A stretch of 64,000 nucleotides of DNA from Didemnitutus sp047777955. GTDB taxonomy: Bacteria; Verrucomicrobiota; Verrucomicrobiia; Opitutales; Opitutaceae. Shown piece by piece: positions 20,470 through 27,756 of this stretch; position 1 is the stretch's first letter, and every line of letters begins with the position of its first letter. The translations under genes were made by a program, and so were the position numbers. The stretch is from the NCBI RefSeq assembly GCF_047777955.1, contig NZ_CP180537.1, positions 2,046,001-2,110,000 of the forward strand. Reading direction: 5' to 3'. The notes beneath the pieces are model-generated. The model saw nothing but the letters and a program-made list of their open reading frames with translations. It did not search any database and was not told the origin of the DNA.

Positions 20470-22263
20470 ATGAGCAAGGGACGGCAAGACGACGAAGCGG
20501 CGGCGCCGGATCGTGCGCACCAGGCGTTCCGACGCCATGTCTGGCCGGTGCTCGTCGAGCACAAGTGGGCGGCGCTCGGCTCGGTCGCGCTGCTCGGCGT
20601 CCACGGCTACGGCCTCACGCTCCAGAACGTCTACCTGAAGTGGTTCCTCGACGCGCTGGAGCAGCACGGCGCGGAGGGCGAGCTGTGGCGGCGCGTCGCC
20701 TGGCTGGCGGTCGGCTACCTCGTCGCGACGATCGTCCTGCGCATGGCGTGCTGGCACCTCGGCTACCGGCTGATCACGCGGGTGCGGGAGCGGATCGTGT
20801 TCTCGCTGCGCAGCCAGTTCTTCCGGCACGTGAACCAGCTCTGCCTGCGCTTCCACGGCCAGCACTCGTCCGGCGAGCTGTTCAGCTACCTCTTCGGCTC
20901 GCCGCTGGCCTCGGTGATGCAGTTCTTCCAGCACACCTCGATGGCGGTGCCCGGCTCGGTGGTGAACCTGATCTCGCTGCTGCTGCTGTTCTGGCAGTGG
21001 GACTGGGTGGTCGCGCTCGTCGTGCTGGGCGCGGCGCTGCTGAGCGTGTGGTTCATGCTTCGCGCGCGGGTGAAGATGCAGCGGATCAGCGCGGACTTCC
21101 AGAGCGCGGAGGGCGACGTCAGCGGGCGGGTGGCGGACCTGCTGCGCGGCAACAAGGCGGTGAAGCTCTACGCGATGGAGGACCGGGTGGAGGAGGACTT
21201 CGCCGCGCAGGCGGCGATGATCAGCCGCAAGTCCTACGAGCGCGACGTGAGCAGCCACGTCGAGTGGATGAAGCAGGAAACCTTCGGCTACGTGTGCTAC
21301 GCGATGCTGATGGGCGTGTGCACCTGGCGCTACCTCGACGGCCACATCTCGCTCGGCGTCGCGGCGGCGTGCTTCACGTCGTTCGTTTCGCTCCAGTGGC
21401 CGCTGCAGGCGATTTTCCAGGCCTTCACCTTCTGGGGCGGCGCGGCGGCCTCGCTCGCGCGCATCGGCGTCGTGCTGGAGACGCCGAGCACGACGCCCGA
21501 CCCGGCGGAGCCGACCCGCGCGGTCCCGGCGCACGCGGCCATCGAGTTCGAGCACGTGAGCTTCGGCTACGAGCCCGAGCAGCCGGTGGTGCGCGACCTG
21601 TCGCTGCGGATCGCCCCGGGGCAGCGGGTGGCGCTGGTCGGCCCCTCCGGCGCGGGCAAGACCACGATCGCGCAGCTGCTGCTGCGGCTCTACGACCCGA
21701 CCGCCGGGGCGGTGAAGCTCGGCGGCGTGGACCTGCGGCGGTTCGCGGCGGCGGACCTGCGGCGGCAGTTCGGCGTGGTGCCGCAGGACCCGTTCATCTT
21801 CCGCACGACGGTGCGCGACAATGTCCGCGTGGCGCGGCCGAACGCCGACGATGCGGCCATCCGGCGTGCGTGCGAGCGGGCGAACGCCTGGGAGTTCATC
21901 GCGGCGATGCCCGGCGGGCTGGACGCGAAGATCGGCGAGGGCGGCTCGACGCTCTCGGGCGGCCAGCGGCAGCGCCTGGCGATCGCGCGGGCGCTGCTGG
22001 CCGATCCGGAGTGCTTCGTGCTCGACGAGGCGACCAGCGCGCTCGACACGCTGAGCGAGGCGCTGGTGCAGGAAGTGATCGAGAAGAACCTGCACGGGCG
22101 CACGGTGATCTTCATCGCGCACCGGCTGGCCACGGTGAAGAACTGCGACCGCATCCTCGTCGTCAGCGACGGCCGGGTGGCGCAGGACGGGACCTTCGCC
22201 GAACTCGTCGCCCGGCCGGGGCTTTTCCAGGACCTCGTGCGCGGCCAGGCCCTGCGCGCCTGA
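20470..22263 (+). CDS. half-size ABC exporter (type IV exporter fold)
   Basis: The protein has 597 residues from ATG 20470; a GTG three codons earlier is possible. An N-terminal six-helix membrane domain (~30-330) is followed by an ATPase with Walker A GPSGAGKT, Q-loop VVPQDPF, signature LSGGQRQ, Walker B CFVLDEATSALD and H-loop IAHRLA. This is a lipid, drug or glycan exporter layout and would work as a homodimer. It is the last gene of the beta-glucan run, 28 bases after GH3. NdvA/ChvA exporters of cyclic beta-1,2-glucan have the same layout, so export of a glucan is one possibility. Drug or lipid export is equally compatible with the sequence. Confidence 0.85.
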   Translation: MSKGRQDDEAAAPDRAHQAFRRHVWPVLVEHKWAALGSVALLGVHGYGLTLQNVYLKWFLDALEQHGAEGELWRRVAWLAVGYLVATIVLRMACWHLGYRLITRVRERIVFSLRSQFFRHVNQLCLRFHGQHSSGELFSYLFGSPLASVMQFFQHTSMAVPGSVVNLISLLLLFWQWDWVVALVVLGAALLSVWFMLRARVKMQRISADFQSAEGDVSGRVADLLRGNKAVKLYAMEDRVEEDFAAQAAMISRKSYERDVSSHVEWMKQETFGYVCYAMLMGVCTWRYLDGHISLGVAAACFTSFVSLQWPLQAIFQAFTFWGGAAASLARIGVVLETPSTTPDPAEPTRAVPAHAAIEFEHVSFGYEPEQPVVRDLSLRIAPGQRVALVGPSGAGKTTIAQLLLRLYDPTAGAVKLGGVDLRRFAAADLRRQFGVVPQDPFIFRTTVRDNVRVARPNADDAAIRRACERANAWEFIAAMPGGLDAKIGEGGSTLSGGQRQRLAIARALLADPECFVLDEATSALDTLSEALVQEVIEKNLHGRTVIFIAHRLATVKNCDRILVVSDGRVAQDGTFAELVARPGLFQDLVRGQALRA

Positions 22264-22276
22264 GGCGGGCGCAAAA

Positions 22277-22306
22277 TCCGTGGCGCGGACGGAGCCGCGC
22301 CACGGA
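22277..22306. terminator. bidirectional intrinsic terminator
   Basis: A perfect 12-bp stem (tccgtggcgcgg with ccgcgccacgga) has a six-base loop. It lies between the convergent ABC exporter (+) and AraC-type gene (-). The preceding aaaa at 22273-22276 becomes a T run when read on -, so it is strongest for the - strand. Confidence 0.7.
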
Positions 22307-22333
22307 CACGGGAGGGCTGGAACAAAAGGCGGG

Positions 22334-23302
22334 TTACGCGGCGCGGGAGCCGTGCTCGTGGTGCGGGGTGGTGCCGACGACGCGGTCGCGGTAGTCGCTC
22401 GGGCTCTCGCCGGCGACGCGGCGGAAGACGCGGTTGAACTGGGAGAGCGACTGGAAGCCGGCGGCGAAGGCCGCCTCGCTGACGCGGATGTGCGGGTTGA
22501 GCATCTGCTGCTTCACCGACTCGACCCGCAGGCGGGCGAGGTAGTCCGTGAAGGTGAGGCCGGTGCCCGACTTGAAGACCTTGCAGAAGTAGAACGTGCT
22601 CATGTTCACCGCGCGGGCCACCTCGCCGACGCTGATCTCGCCGGTGTAGTGCTCCTGGATGTAGGCGCGGGCCTTGGTGACGACGGGCGACTCGGCGGTC
22701 GACTCCTGCACCATGACCTGGTTGCTGATCGAGGAGAGGTGGGCGGAGAAGACGGCGAGGAGGCGGACGATGGACTCGAACTGCGACTTGGTGAGGACGC
22801 GGGTGCCGAAGTAGGCCTTCTTGATGCTCTCGACCTCCTTGGCGGGCGTCTCGGCGCTGATCTGGCGCGCGATGGCCTTGAAGCCGGCCGGGCTCGGGGC
22901 CTGGAGCAGGATCTGGCCGGTCTGGAGGTGGCCGAGGACCTGCTCGCCGACGCGGACCGGCACGGCGGCCTCGCTCAGCCCGGCGAAGCACTGGAAGGTC
23001 TTCGCGCCGTCACGCGCCTGCTCCTCGGCCTGCTGCTGGACGAGCAGGCAGCTGGCGCAGGTCTTGTTCTTGCCGGCCATGAGCTGGCAGAAGGGATTCA
23101 CGCGCTTCGAGTCGTGGAGCGGCGAGTTGAAGGTGCCGGTGGCGCGCAGGGCGAGCGGCAGGCCGGTGGTCGCCTCGAACGCGTCCTTGTAGTCCTGGAA
23201 AATCGCGGCGCGTTCGAGATGCTGCATGACGCTGCGACCGGAGTCGCGCGTGGTCGTGGCGGGCACGAAGGGGAGGGCGGGAGCGGCGTGGATCGCTTGC
23301 AT
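22334..23302 (-). CDS. PocR-domain AraC-family transcription regulator
   Basis: The protein has 322 residues. Residues ~30-190 form a PocR-type sensory domain with the cysteine cluster NPFCQLMAGKNKTCASC and further CFAGLSEAAVPV. The last ~100 residues are a double helix-turn-helix AraC domain (ISVGEVARAVNMSTFYFCKV and VSEAAFAAGFQSLSQFNRVF). PocR domains bind small ligands, and the cysteines may hold metal or sense redox state. It is convergent with the sugar operon and divergent from the sensor kinase at 23430, with 127 bases between their starts. It is a reasonable candidate to control either neighbour; which one cannot be told from the sequence. Confidence 0.9.
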   Translation of the reverse strand: MQAIHAAPALPFVPATTTRDSGRSVMQHLERAAIFQDYKDAFEATTGLPLALRATGTFNSPLHDSKRVNPFCQLMAGKNKTCASCLLVQQQAEEQARDGAKTFQCFAGLSEAAVPVRVGEQVLGHLQTGQILLQAPSPAGFKAIARQISAETPAKEVESIKKAYFGTRVLTKSQFESIVRLLAVFSAHLSSISNQVMVQESTAESPVVTKARAYIQEHYTGEISVGEVARAVNMSTFYFCKVFKSGTGLTFTDYLARLRVESVKQQMLNPHIRVSEAAFAAGFQSLSQFNRVFRRVAGESPSDYRDRVVGTTPHHEHGSRAA

Positions 23303-23337
23303 GCGGAGAGAATAGCAGAAGGTGCGCAGACGGGTAA

Positions 23338-23366
23338 TTGGCAGCTAGGCCGAGACTGGCTAAAGG
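23338..23366 (+). promoter_or_regulatory. possible sigma70-type promoter for the kinase cluster
   Basis: TTGGCA (5 of 6 to TTGACA) is followed after 17 bases by TAAAGG (3 of 6 to TATAAT), 63 bases upstream of the GTG start at 23430. The -10 element is weak, so this is only a candidate. Confidence 0.28.
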
Positions 23367-23429
23367 ATTTCCCTAGACGCCGGCGGCCTTCCGCTTGCCA
23401 GCGCCGGGGCGCTCGCGCACCGTGGCGGC

Positions 23430-24659
23430 GTGTCCAAGCCTGATTTTTCCACGCTGGGCCGCGAGGAGCTGATTGCGCGCCTTGCCGCCGACCAATCCAC
23501 CTCGCCGGAGGAACTCGTCAACGCCGCGCGCGAGCTGCGCGACATGAAGGCGGCGCTCGACGAGCATTCCATCGTCGCCATCACCGATCCGTCGGGGCGC
23601 ATCACCTACGTGAACGACAAGTTCTGCGCCATTTCCAAATACGCGCGCGAGGAGCTGATCGGCCAGGACCACCGCATCATCAACTCCGGCCACCACTCCA
23701 AGGAGTTCTTCCGCGAACTCTGGGGCACGATCGGGCGCGGCCACGTCTGGCACGGCGAGCTGCGCAACCGCGCCAAGGACGGGTCGCTCTACTGGGTCGA
23801 CACCACGATCTTCCCCTTCCTCAACGCCGCCGGGAAGCCCTACCAATACATCGCCATCCGCACCGACATCACGCAGCGCAAGGCCGACGAGCTCGAGCTC
23901 CAGCGCATCGCCACGGACCTCGCGCAGAAGAACAAGGAGCTGGAGGCGATCGTCTACACCGTGTCGCACGACCTGCGCTCGCCGCTGGTGAACGTGCAGG
24001 GCTTCAGCCGCCAGCTCACCCGCGCCTGCGAGCAGATCCGCGAGGCCGGCGCCGCGGCGCCGGAGGGGCGCGTGGCCGTCGAGTCGCTCAAGAAGCCTCT
24101 CGAGGTCACGATCCCGCAGGCGCTCAAGTTCATCAACGCCGGCGTGACCAAGATGGAGTCCCTGCTGGCCGGCCTGCTGCACTACTCGCGCCTCGGCCGG
24201 GTCGCCCTCAACCTCCGCCCGCTCGACATGAACGCCATGCTCACCGAGATCACTGCGGCGATGAAGTTCCAGCTCGACGAGGCGAAGGCGCAGGTGCGCG
24301 TCGGCGTGCTGCCGCGCTGCGTGGGCGACAGCGTGCAGACCAACCAGGTCTTCGCCAACCTCCTCGACAACGCCCTGAAGTATCGCGCGCCCGACCGGCC
24401 GCTGCACCTCGAGATCAACGGCCGCGTCGAGCACGGCATGGCCGTCTACAGCGTCGCGGACAACGGCATCGGCATCGCGAAGGAGCACCAGGCGAAAATC
24501 TTCGAGATCTTCCACCGCCTCAATCCCGCCGACTCGCCCGGCGAGGGGCTCGGCCTGTCGATCGCGCAGCGCGTGCTCGAGCGGCAGGGCGGCCGGATTT
24601 GGGTTGAGAGCGCCGTCAACAGCGGTTCCATCTTCCACGTTTCATTGCCGGCGGCGTAA
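23430..24659 (+). CDS. PAS-domain sensor histidine kinase
   Basis: The start is GTG 23430 and the length is 409 residues. There is no membrane segment, so it is cytosolic. A PAS domain (~40-150; ITDPSGRITYVNDKFCAIS, ending in a PAC-like RTDITQRK) leads into a dimerisation helix with the phospho-accepting His near 180 (VSHDLRSPLVNVQGFS). The ATPase domain has an N box FANLLDNALKYR, a G1 box VADNGIGIA and a G2 box GEGLGLSIA. The phytochrome-kinase-like H box together with the next gene, an Rcp1-like single receiver, suggests a partner pair. The signal is unknown; PAS domains often bind small molecules or sense redox state. Confidence 0.9.
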   Translation: MSKPDFSTLGREELIARLAADQSTSPEELVNAARELRDMKAALDEHSIVAITDPSGRITYVNDKFCAISKYAREELIGQDHRIINSGHHSKEFFRELWGTIGRGHVWHGELRNRAKDGSLYWVDTTIFPFLNAAGKPYQYIAIRTDITQRKADELELQRIATDLAQKNKELEAIVYTVSHDLRSPLVNVQGFSRQLTRACEQIREAGAAAPEGRVAVESLKKPLEVTIPQALKFINAGVTKMESLLAGLLHYSRLGRVALNLRPLDMNAMLTEITAAMKFQLDEAKAQVRVGVLPRCVGDSVQTNQVFANLLDNALKYRAPDRPLHLEINGRVEHGMAVYSVADNGIGIAKEHQAKIFEIFHRLNPADSPGEGLGLSIAQRVLERQGGRIWVESAVNSGSIFHVSLPAA

Positions 24660-24681
24660 TCGCGCTCGCCCGGACCACGCC

Positions 24682-25125
24682 ATGAATCAATCACCCACCA
24701 TTCTCATCGTCGAAGACGACGAGGGCCACGCCATCCTCATCCGGGAAAACCTCGAGATGGCCGGGCTCAAGAACCCGATCGAGCACTTCCGCGACGGCCA
24801 GGCGATCCTTGATTATTTCTTCGACGCGGACGGCAAGGTCCAGCGCGGCCACGATGGCACCTACCTCGTGCTGCTCGACATCCGCATGCCCAAGGTCGAC
24901 GGCATCGAGGTGCTCCGCCGCATCAAGTCGGACCCCGAGCTGCGCAAGCTCCCGGTCATCATGCTCACGACCACCGACGACTCCCGCGAGGTCGAGCGCT
25001 GCCACCAGCTCGGCTGCAGCGTCTACATCCAGAAGCCGGTCGACTACGACAAGTTCACCGAGGCCATCCGCCGCCTCGGGCTGTTCGTCATGCTGCTGCT
25101 CGTCCCGCCGGTCGCGAGCAAGTGA
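24682..25125 (+). CDS. single-domain response regulator, Rcp1-like
   Basis: The protein has 147 residues, all one receiver domain: acidic pocket VEDDEGHA, phospho-acceptor Asp66 in LLDIRMPKVDG, Thr in MLTTTDD, and Lys in IQKPVDYDKF. There is no output domain. The start is 22 bases after the PAS kinase, and the stop overlaps the next start (GTGA, 25122-25125). It most likely takes phosphate from the upstream kinase and passes it on, or acts by protein binding. Confidence 0.9.
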   Translation: MNQSPTILIVEDDEGHAILIRENLEMAGLKNPIEHFRDGQAILDYFFDADGKVQRGHDGTYLVLLDIRMPKVDGIEVLRRIKSDPELRKLPVIMLTTTDDSREVERCHQLGCSVYIQKPVDYDKFTEAIRRLGLFVMLLLVPPVASK

Positions 25126-26186
25126 GTCCCGCCGCCCCCAGCGCCGCCCCCGCCCGCCTCCTCGTGGTCGACGACGACGAGGGCCTGCTCATCTTGATGG
25201 CCGAGGCGCTGCGGGCGGAGAACTACCTGGTCAACACCGCCACCACCTGCCGCGAGGCGTTCGACCTGCTCAAGCGGGAGCCGCACGACCTGCTGCTGCT
25301 CGACCTCAAGCTCCGCGACGCCGCCGGCCTCGAGCTGCTCAACAAATACGCGGCCGCCGGACTGGGCGTGCCGTTCGTGGTCGTCACCGGACAGGGCGAC
25401 GAGAAGGCCGCCGTGGCGGTGATGAAGCACGGGGCGCTCGACTACGTGATGAAGGACACCGCGCTGCTCGACCTGCTGCCGGCGGTCGCGCAGCGCGCGC
25501 TGGAGGCGGTCGCCCGCGACAAGGCCCTGGCCGCCGCGCGCGCCGAGCACGCCCGCCTCGAGGGCGAGGTGCTGGCCGCGAGCGAGCGCGAGCGCCACGC
25601 CATCGGCGCGGACCTGCACGACGGCCTCGGGCAGCTGCTCACCGCCGTGGAGTTCATGTGCACGGCGCTGAAGGAGGACACGGCCCAGACCCAGCCGCTC
25701 GTCGCCGCGCGCCTCGACCAGATGAGCGGCCTGCTGCGCGAGGCGGTGGCGCAGACGCGCTTCCTGGCGCGCGGCCTGGTGCCGCTCGGCAGCGGACCCG
25801 ATGCGCTCTACCAGGGCCTCGCCGCGCTCGCGGACCGGACGAACGCCCTCGGTCGCGTCCACTGTGCGCTGGCCAGCGAGCAGCCGGTCGAGGTCGCCGA
25901 CGCCCCGGTGGCCGCCCATCTTTACCGCATCGCGCAGGAGGCGGTGAACAACGCCGTCAAGCATGCCCGCGCGCAGAACATCCGGCTCAGTCTCGTGCAG
26001 CGGGCGGGACGCCTCGCGCTGGAGATCGAGGACGACGGGGTCGGCTTCCACGAGGAGGCTGAGAAGCGCGGCACCGGCTTGGGCCTGATGCGGCACCGGG
26101 CGGGCCTGATCGGCGCTGACCTGATCGTGAAGCGCCCGCGCGGGGGCGGCACCGTTATTTCCTGCCTCTGGCCGGCGAAGAAATGA
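25122..26186 (+). CDS. receiver-histidine kinase hybrid (HisKA_3 type)
   Basis: The protein has 354 residues from GTG 25122. An N-terminal receiver (~10-125, Asp61 in LLLLDLKLRDAAG) is followed by a coiled linker and a NarX-type HisKA_3 domain with His166 (GADLHDGLGQLL). The ATPase has HLYRIAQEAVNNAVKHA, IEDDGVGFH and GTGLGLMRHRAGLIG. The receiver-first order suggests it is itself controlled by phosphate from another kinase, probably the PAS kinase two genes upstream. HisKA_3 kinases pair with NarL/LuxR regulators, and one follows directly with an ATGA overlap. Confidence 0.9.
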   Translation: MSPAAPSAAPARLLVVDDDEGLLILMAEALRAENYLVNTATTCREAFDLLKREPHDLLLLDLKLRDAAGLELLNKYAAAGLGVPFVVVTGQGDEKAAVAVMKHGALDYVMKDTALLDLLPAVAQRALEAVARDKALAAARAEHARLEGEVLAASERERHAIGADLHDGLGQLLTAVEFMCTALKEDTAQTQPLVAARLDQMSGLLREAVAQTRFLARGLVPLGSGPDALYQGLAALADRTNALGRVHCALASEQPVEVADAPVAAHLYRIAQEAVNNAVKHARAQNIRLSLVQRAGRLALEIEDDGVGFHEEAEKRGTGLGLMRHRAGLIGADLIVKRPRGGGTVISCLWPAKK

Positions 26187-26899
26187 AAGCCTCGAAGAAG
26201 ACCGATGCCCCGAAACCCGCGGCCGCCGCTCCGGCTCCGGCCGACGCGCGCCGGCGCATCCTGGTGGTCGACGATCACCCCTTCATGCGGGCGGGTCTCG
26301 CGCAGTTGATCGACCGTCAGCCGGACATGTTCGTCGCCGGCGAGGCCGGCAATCCGGCCGAGGCGCTGCAGGCGATGCCCCGCGTGCAGCCCGACCTCGT
26401 GCTCAGCGACATCACGATGCCGGGCCGCAGCGGGGCCGAGTTCATCAAGGACCTGCACGCGCTCCACCCCGGCATGCCGGTGCTGGTGATTTCGATGCAC
26501 GACGAGATGGTCTACGCCGAACGCATGCTCCGCGCCGGCGCGCGCGGCTACATCATGAAGGAGGCGGGCGGCGAGGCCTTGCTCGGGGCGCTTCGCCAGG
26601 TGCTGCGGGGCGAGATCTATGTCAGTCCCCGCCTGTCGGCCCGAATCCTGGAAGGCCTGTCGGGCGGACGTCCGCGGCAGTCGAATTCCCCGATCGCCAA
26701 GCTCACCGACCGCGAGTTCGAGATCTTCCAGCTGATCGGGCAGGGCAAGGGCACGCATGACATCGCCGCCCACCTCGGGCTCAGCACCAAGACCGTCGAT
26801 GTCCACCGGGCCAACATCAAGGGCAAGCTGGGCATCGCGGACGGCACCGCGCTCGTGCGTCACGCCGTCCGTTGGGTGGAAACGCAGGGCAGCGCCTGA
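26183..26899 (+). CDS. NarL/LuxR-family response regulator
   Basis: The protein has 238 residues. An Ala/Pro/Lys-rich head (1-23) precedes a receiver (VVDDHPFMRAGL, phospho-acceptor Asp76 in LVLSDITMPGRSG) and a C-terminal LuxR-type helix-turn-helix (LTDREFEIFQLIGQGKGTHD, recognition helix in STKTVDVHRANIKGKL). It is coupled by ATGA to the HisKA_3 kinase and should be its DNA-binding output. Targets are unknown. Confidence 0.92.
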   Translation: MKASKKTDAPKPAAAAPAPADARRRILVVDDHPFMRAGLAQLIDRQPDMFVAGEAGNPAEALQAMPRVQPDLVLSDITMPGRSGAEFIKDLHALHPGMPVLVISMHDEMVYAERMLRAGARGYIMKEAGGEALLGALRQVLRGEIYVSPRLSARILEGLSGGRPRQSNSPIAKLTDREFEIFQLIGQGKGTHDIAAHLGLSTKTVDVHRANIKGKLGIADGTALVRHAVRWVETQGSA

Positions 26900-26928
26900 C
26901 GGCGCCCGTTCCGCGCGGGCGGCGCCGT
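26899..26928 (+). terminator. hairpin at the end of the phosphorelay operon
   Basis: The 8-bp stem acggcgcc / ggcgccgt begins on the stop codon of the NarL-type gene. Only a short, non-T tail follows, so termination is probable rather than certain. Confidence 0.45.
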
Positions 26929-27115
26929 TGGTCCGTGCCACGCCAAAACGACGCGCCCGCGAGCGGTTCCGGGCTATGACATTTTGCAAGTGCCTGCGGC
27001 AGCGCAACCGGCGCAAGCAGCAGGAATTCTGAGGTGTGTCGAAATGCCGGTGATAGGCGCGACGGTCGGCAACAATCCGGTGGGGCGGAGACGACTTACA
27101 GACACAATTGCGGAC

Positions 27116-27700
27116 GTGAACCCACTGCCTGCGCTGCCTGTTCCGTGGACCTGCGTCGTGCCGTTCGGCAAATCGGGCCGCGATGCCGCTGCCACGGTCC
27201 GCGCCCTCCGCGCCATCGAGGCGGAGCACTTCCCCGCTCACGACGCTGCGGACTTCGGGACCGTCGAGTCGGACCTGACCCTGCTCGGCCTCGCGCCGCA
27301 CGGGCTGGCGCTGGCCCTGGAGCAAGGCGGCGCCCTGGCCGGCTTCTGCTGGCTGGTCCCGCTCAACGCGGCCGGCGAGGCGCGCCTGCTCCGCGGCGAA
27401 CGCGACGGCGGAATGACGCCCGCGCACTTCGCCGGCTCGGCAGCCGGCTGCCGCGCCGTCTACATGACGAGCGTGGCGGTGCGTCCGCATTTCCGCGGCC
27501 AGGGCGTCGGTTCGCGCCTGCTCCACTGCGCGCTGCGCGGGATGGATGATTTTCATCCCCGCTGCCTGCTGCAAACCGCGTGGAGCGCCTGTGGGGCCGG
27601 CCTGATCAAGCGCTACGATCCGGTCCGCGTCGGCACCTGCGAGGGCCATCCGATCTTCCGTGCGAGCTGGGATCGCTTTGCGCTGCGCCCGGCGGCCTGA
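27116..27700 (+). CDS. GNAT-family N-acetyltransferase
   Basis: From GTG 27116 it has 194 residues. The acetyl-CoA binding motif is plain: MTSVAVRPHFRGQGVGSRLL. The preceding strand (AGFCWLVPLNAAGEARLL) and the C-terminal RYDPVRVGTCEGHPIF fit a GNAT fold. The acceptor substrate cannot be told. An in-frame ATG at 27044 and an earlier start at 26984 are possible, but the extra residues look non-domain-like. It stands alone between the phosphorelay and a GH2 gene. Confidence 0.72.
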   Translation: MNPLPALPVPWTCVVPFGKSGRDAAATVRALRAIEAEHFPAHDAADFGTVESDLTLLGLAPHGLALALEQGGALAGFCWLVPLNAAGEARLLRGERDGGMTPAHFAGSAAGCRAVYMTSVAVRPHFRGQGVGSRLLHCALRGMDDFHPRCLLQTAWSACGAGLIKRYDPVRVGTCEGHPIFRASWDRFALRPAA

Positions 27701-27756
27701 GGGCGCGGCAACTGCGGGATGGCGCTGGGCGGCGGCGGACGTAGAGTCCCGCCTGC

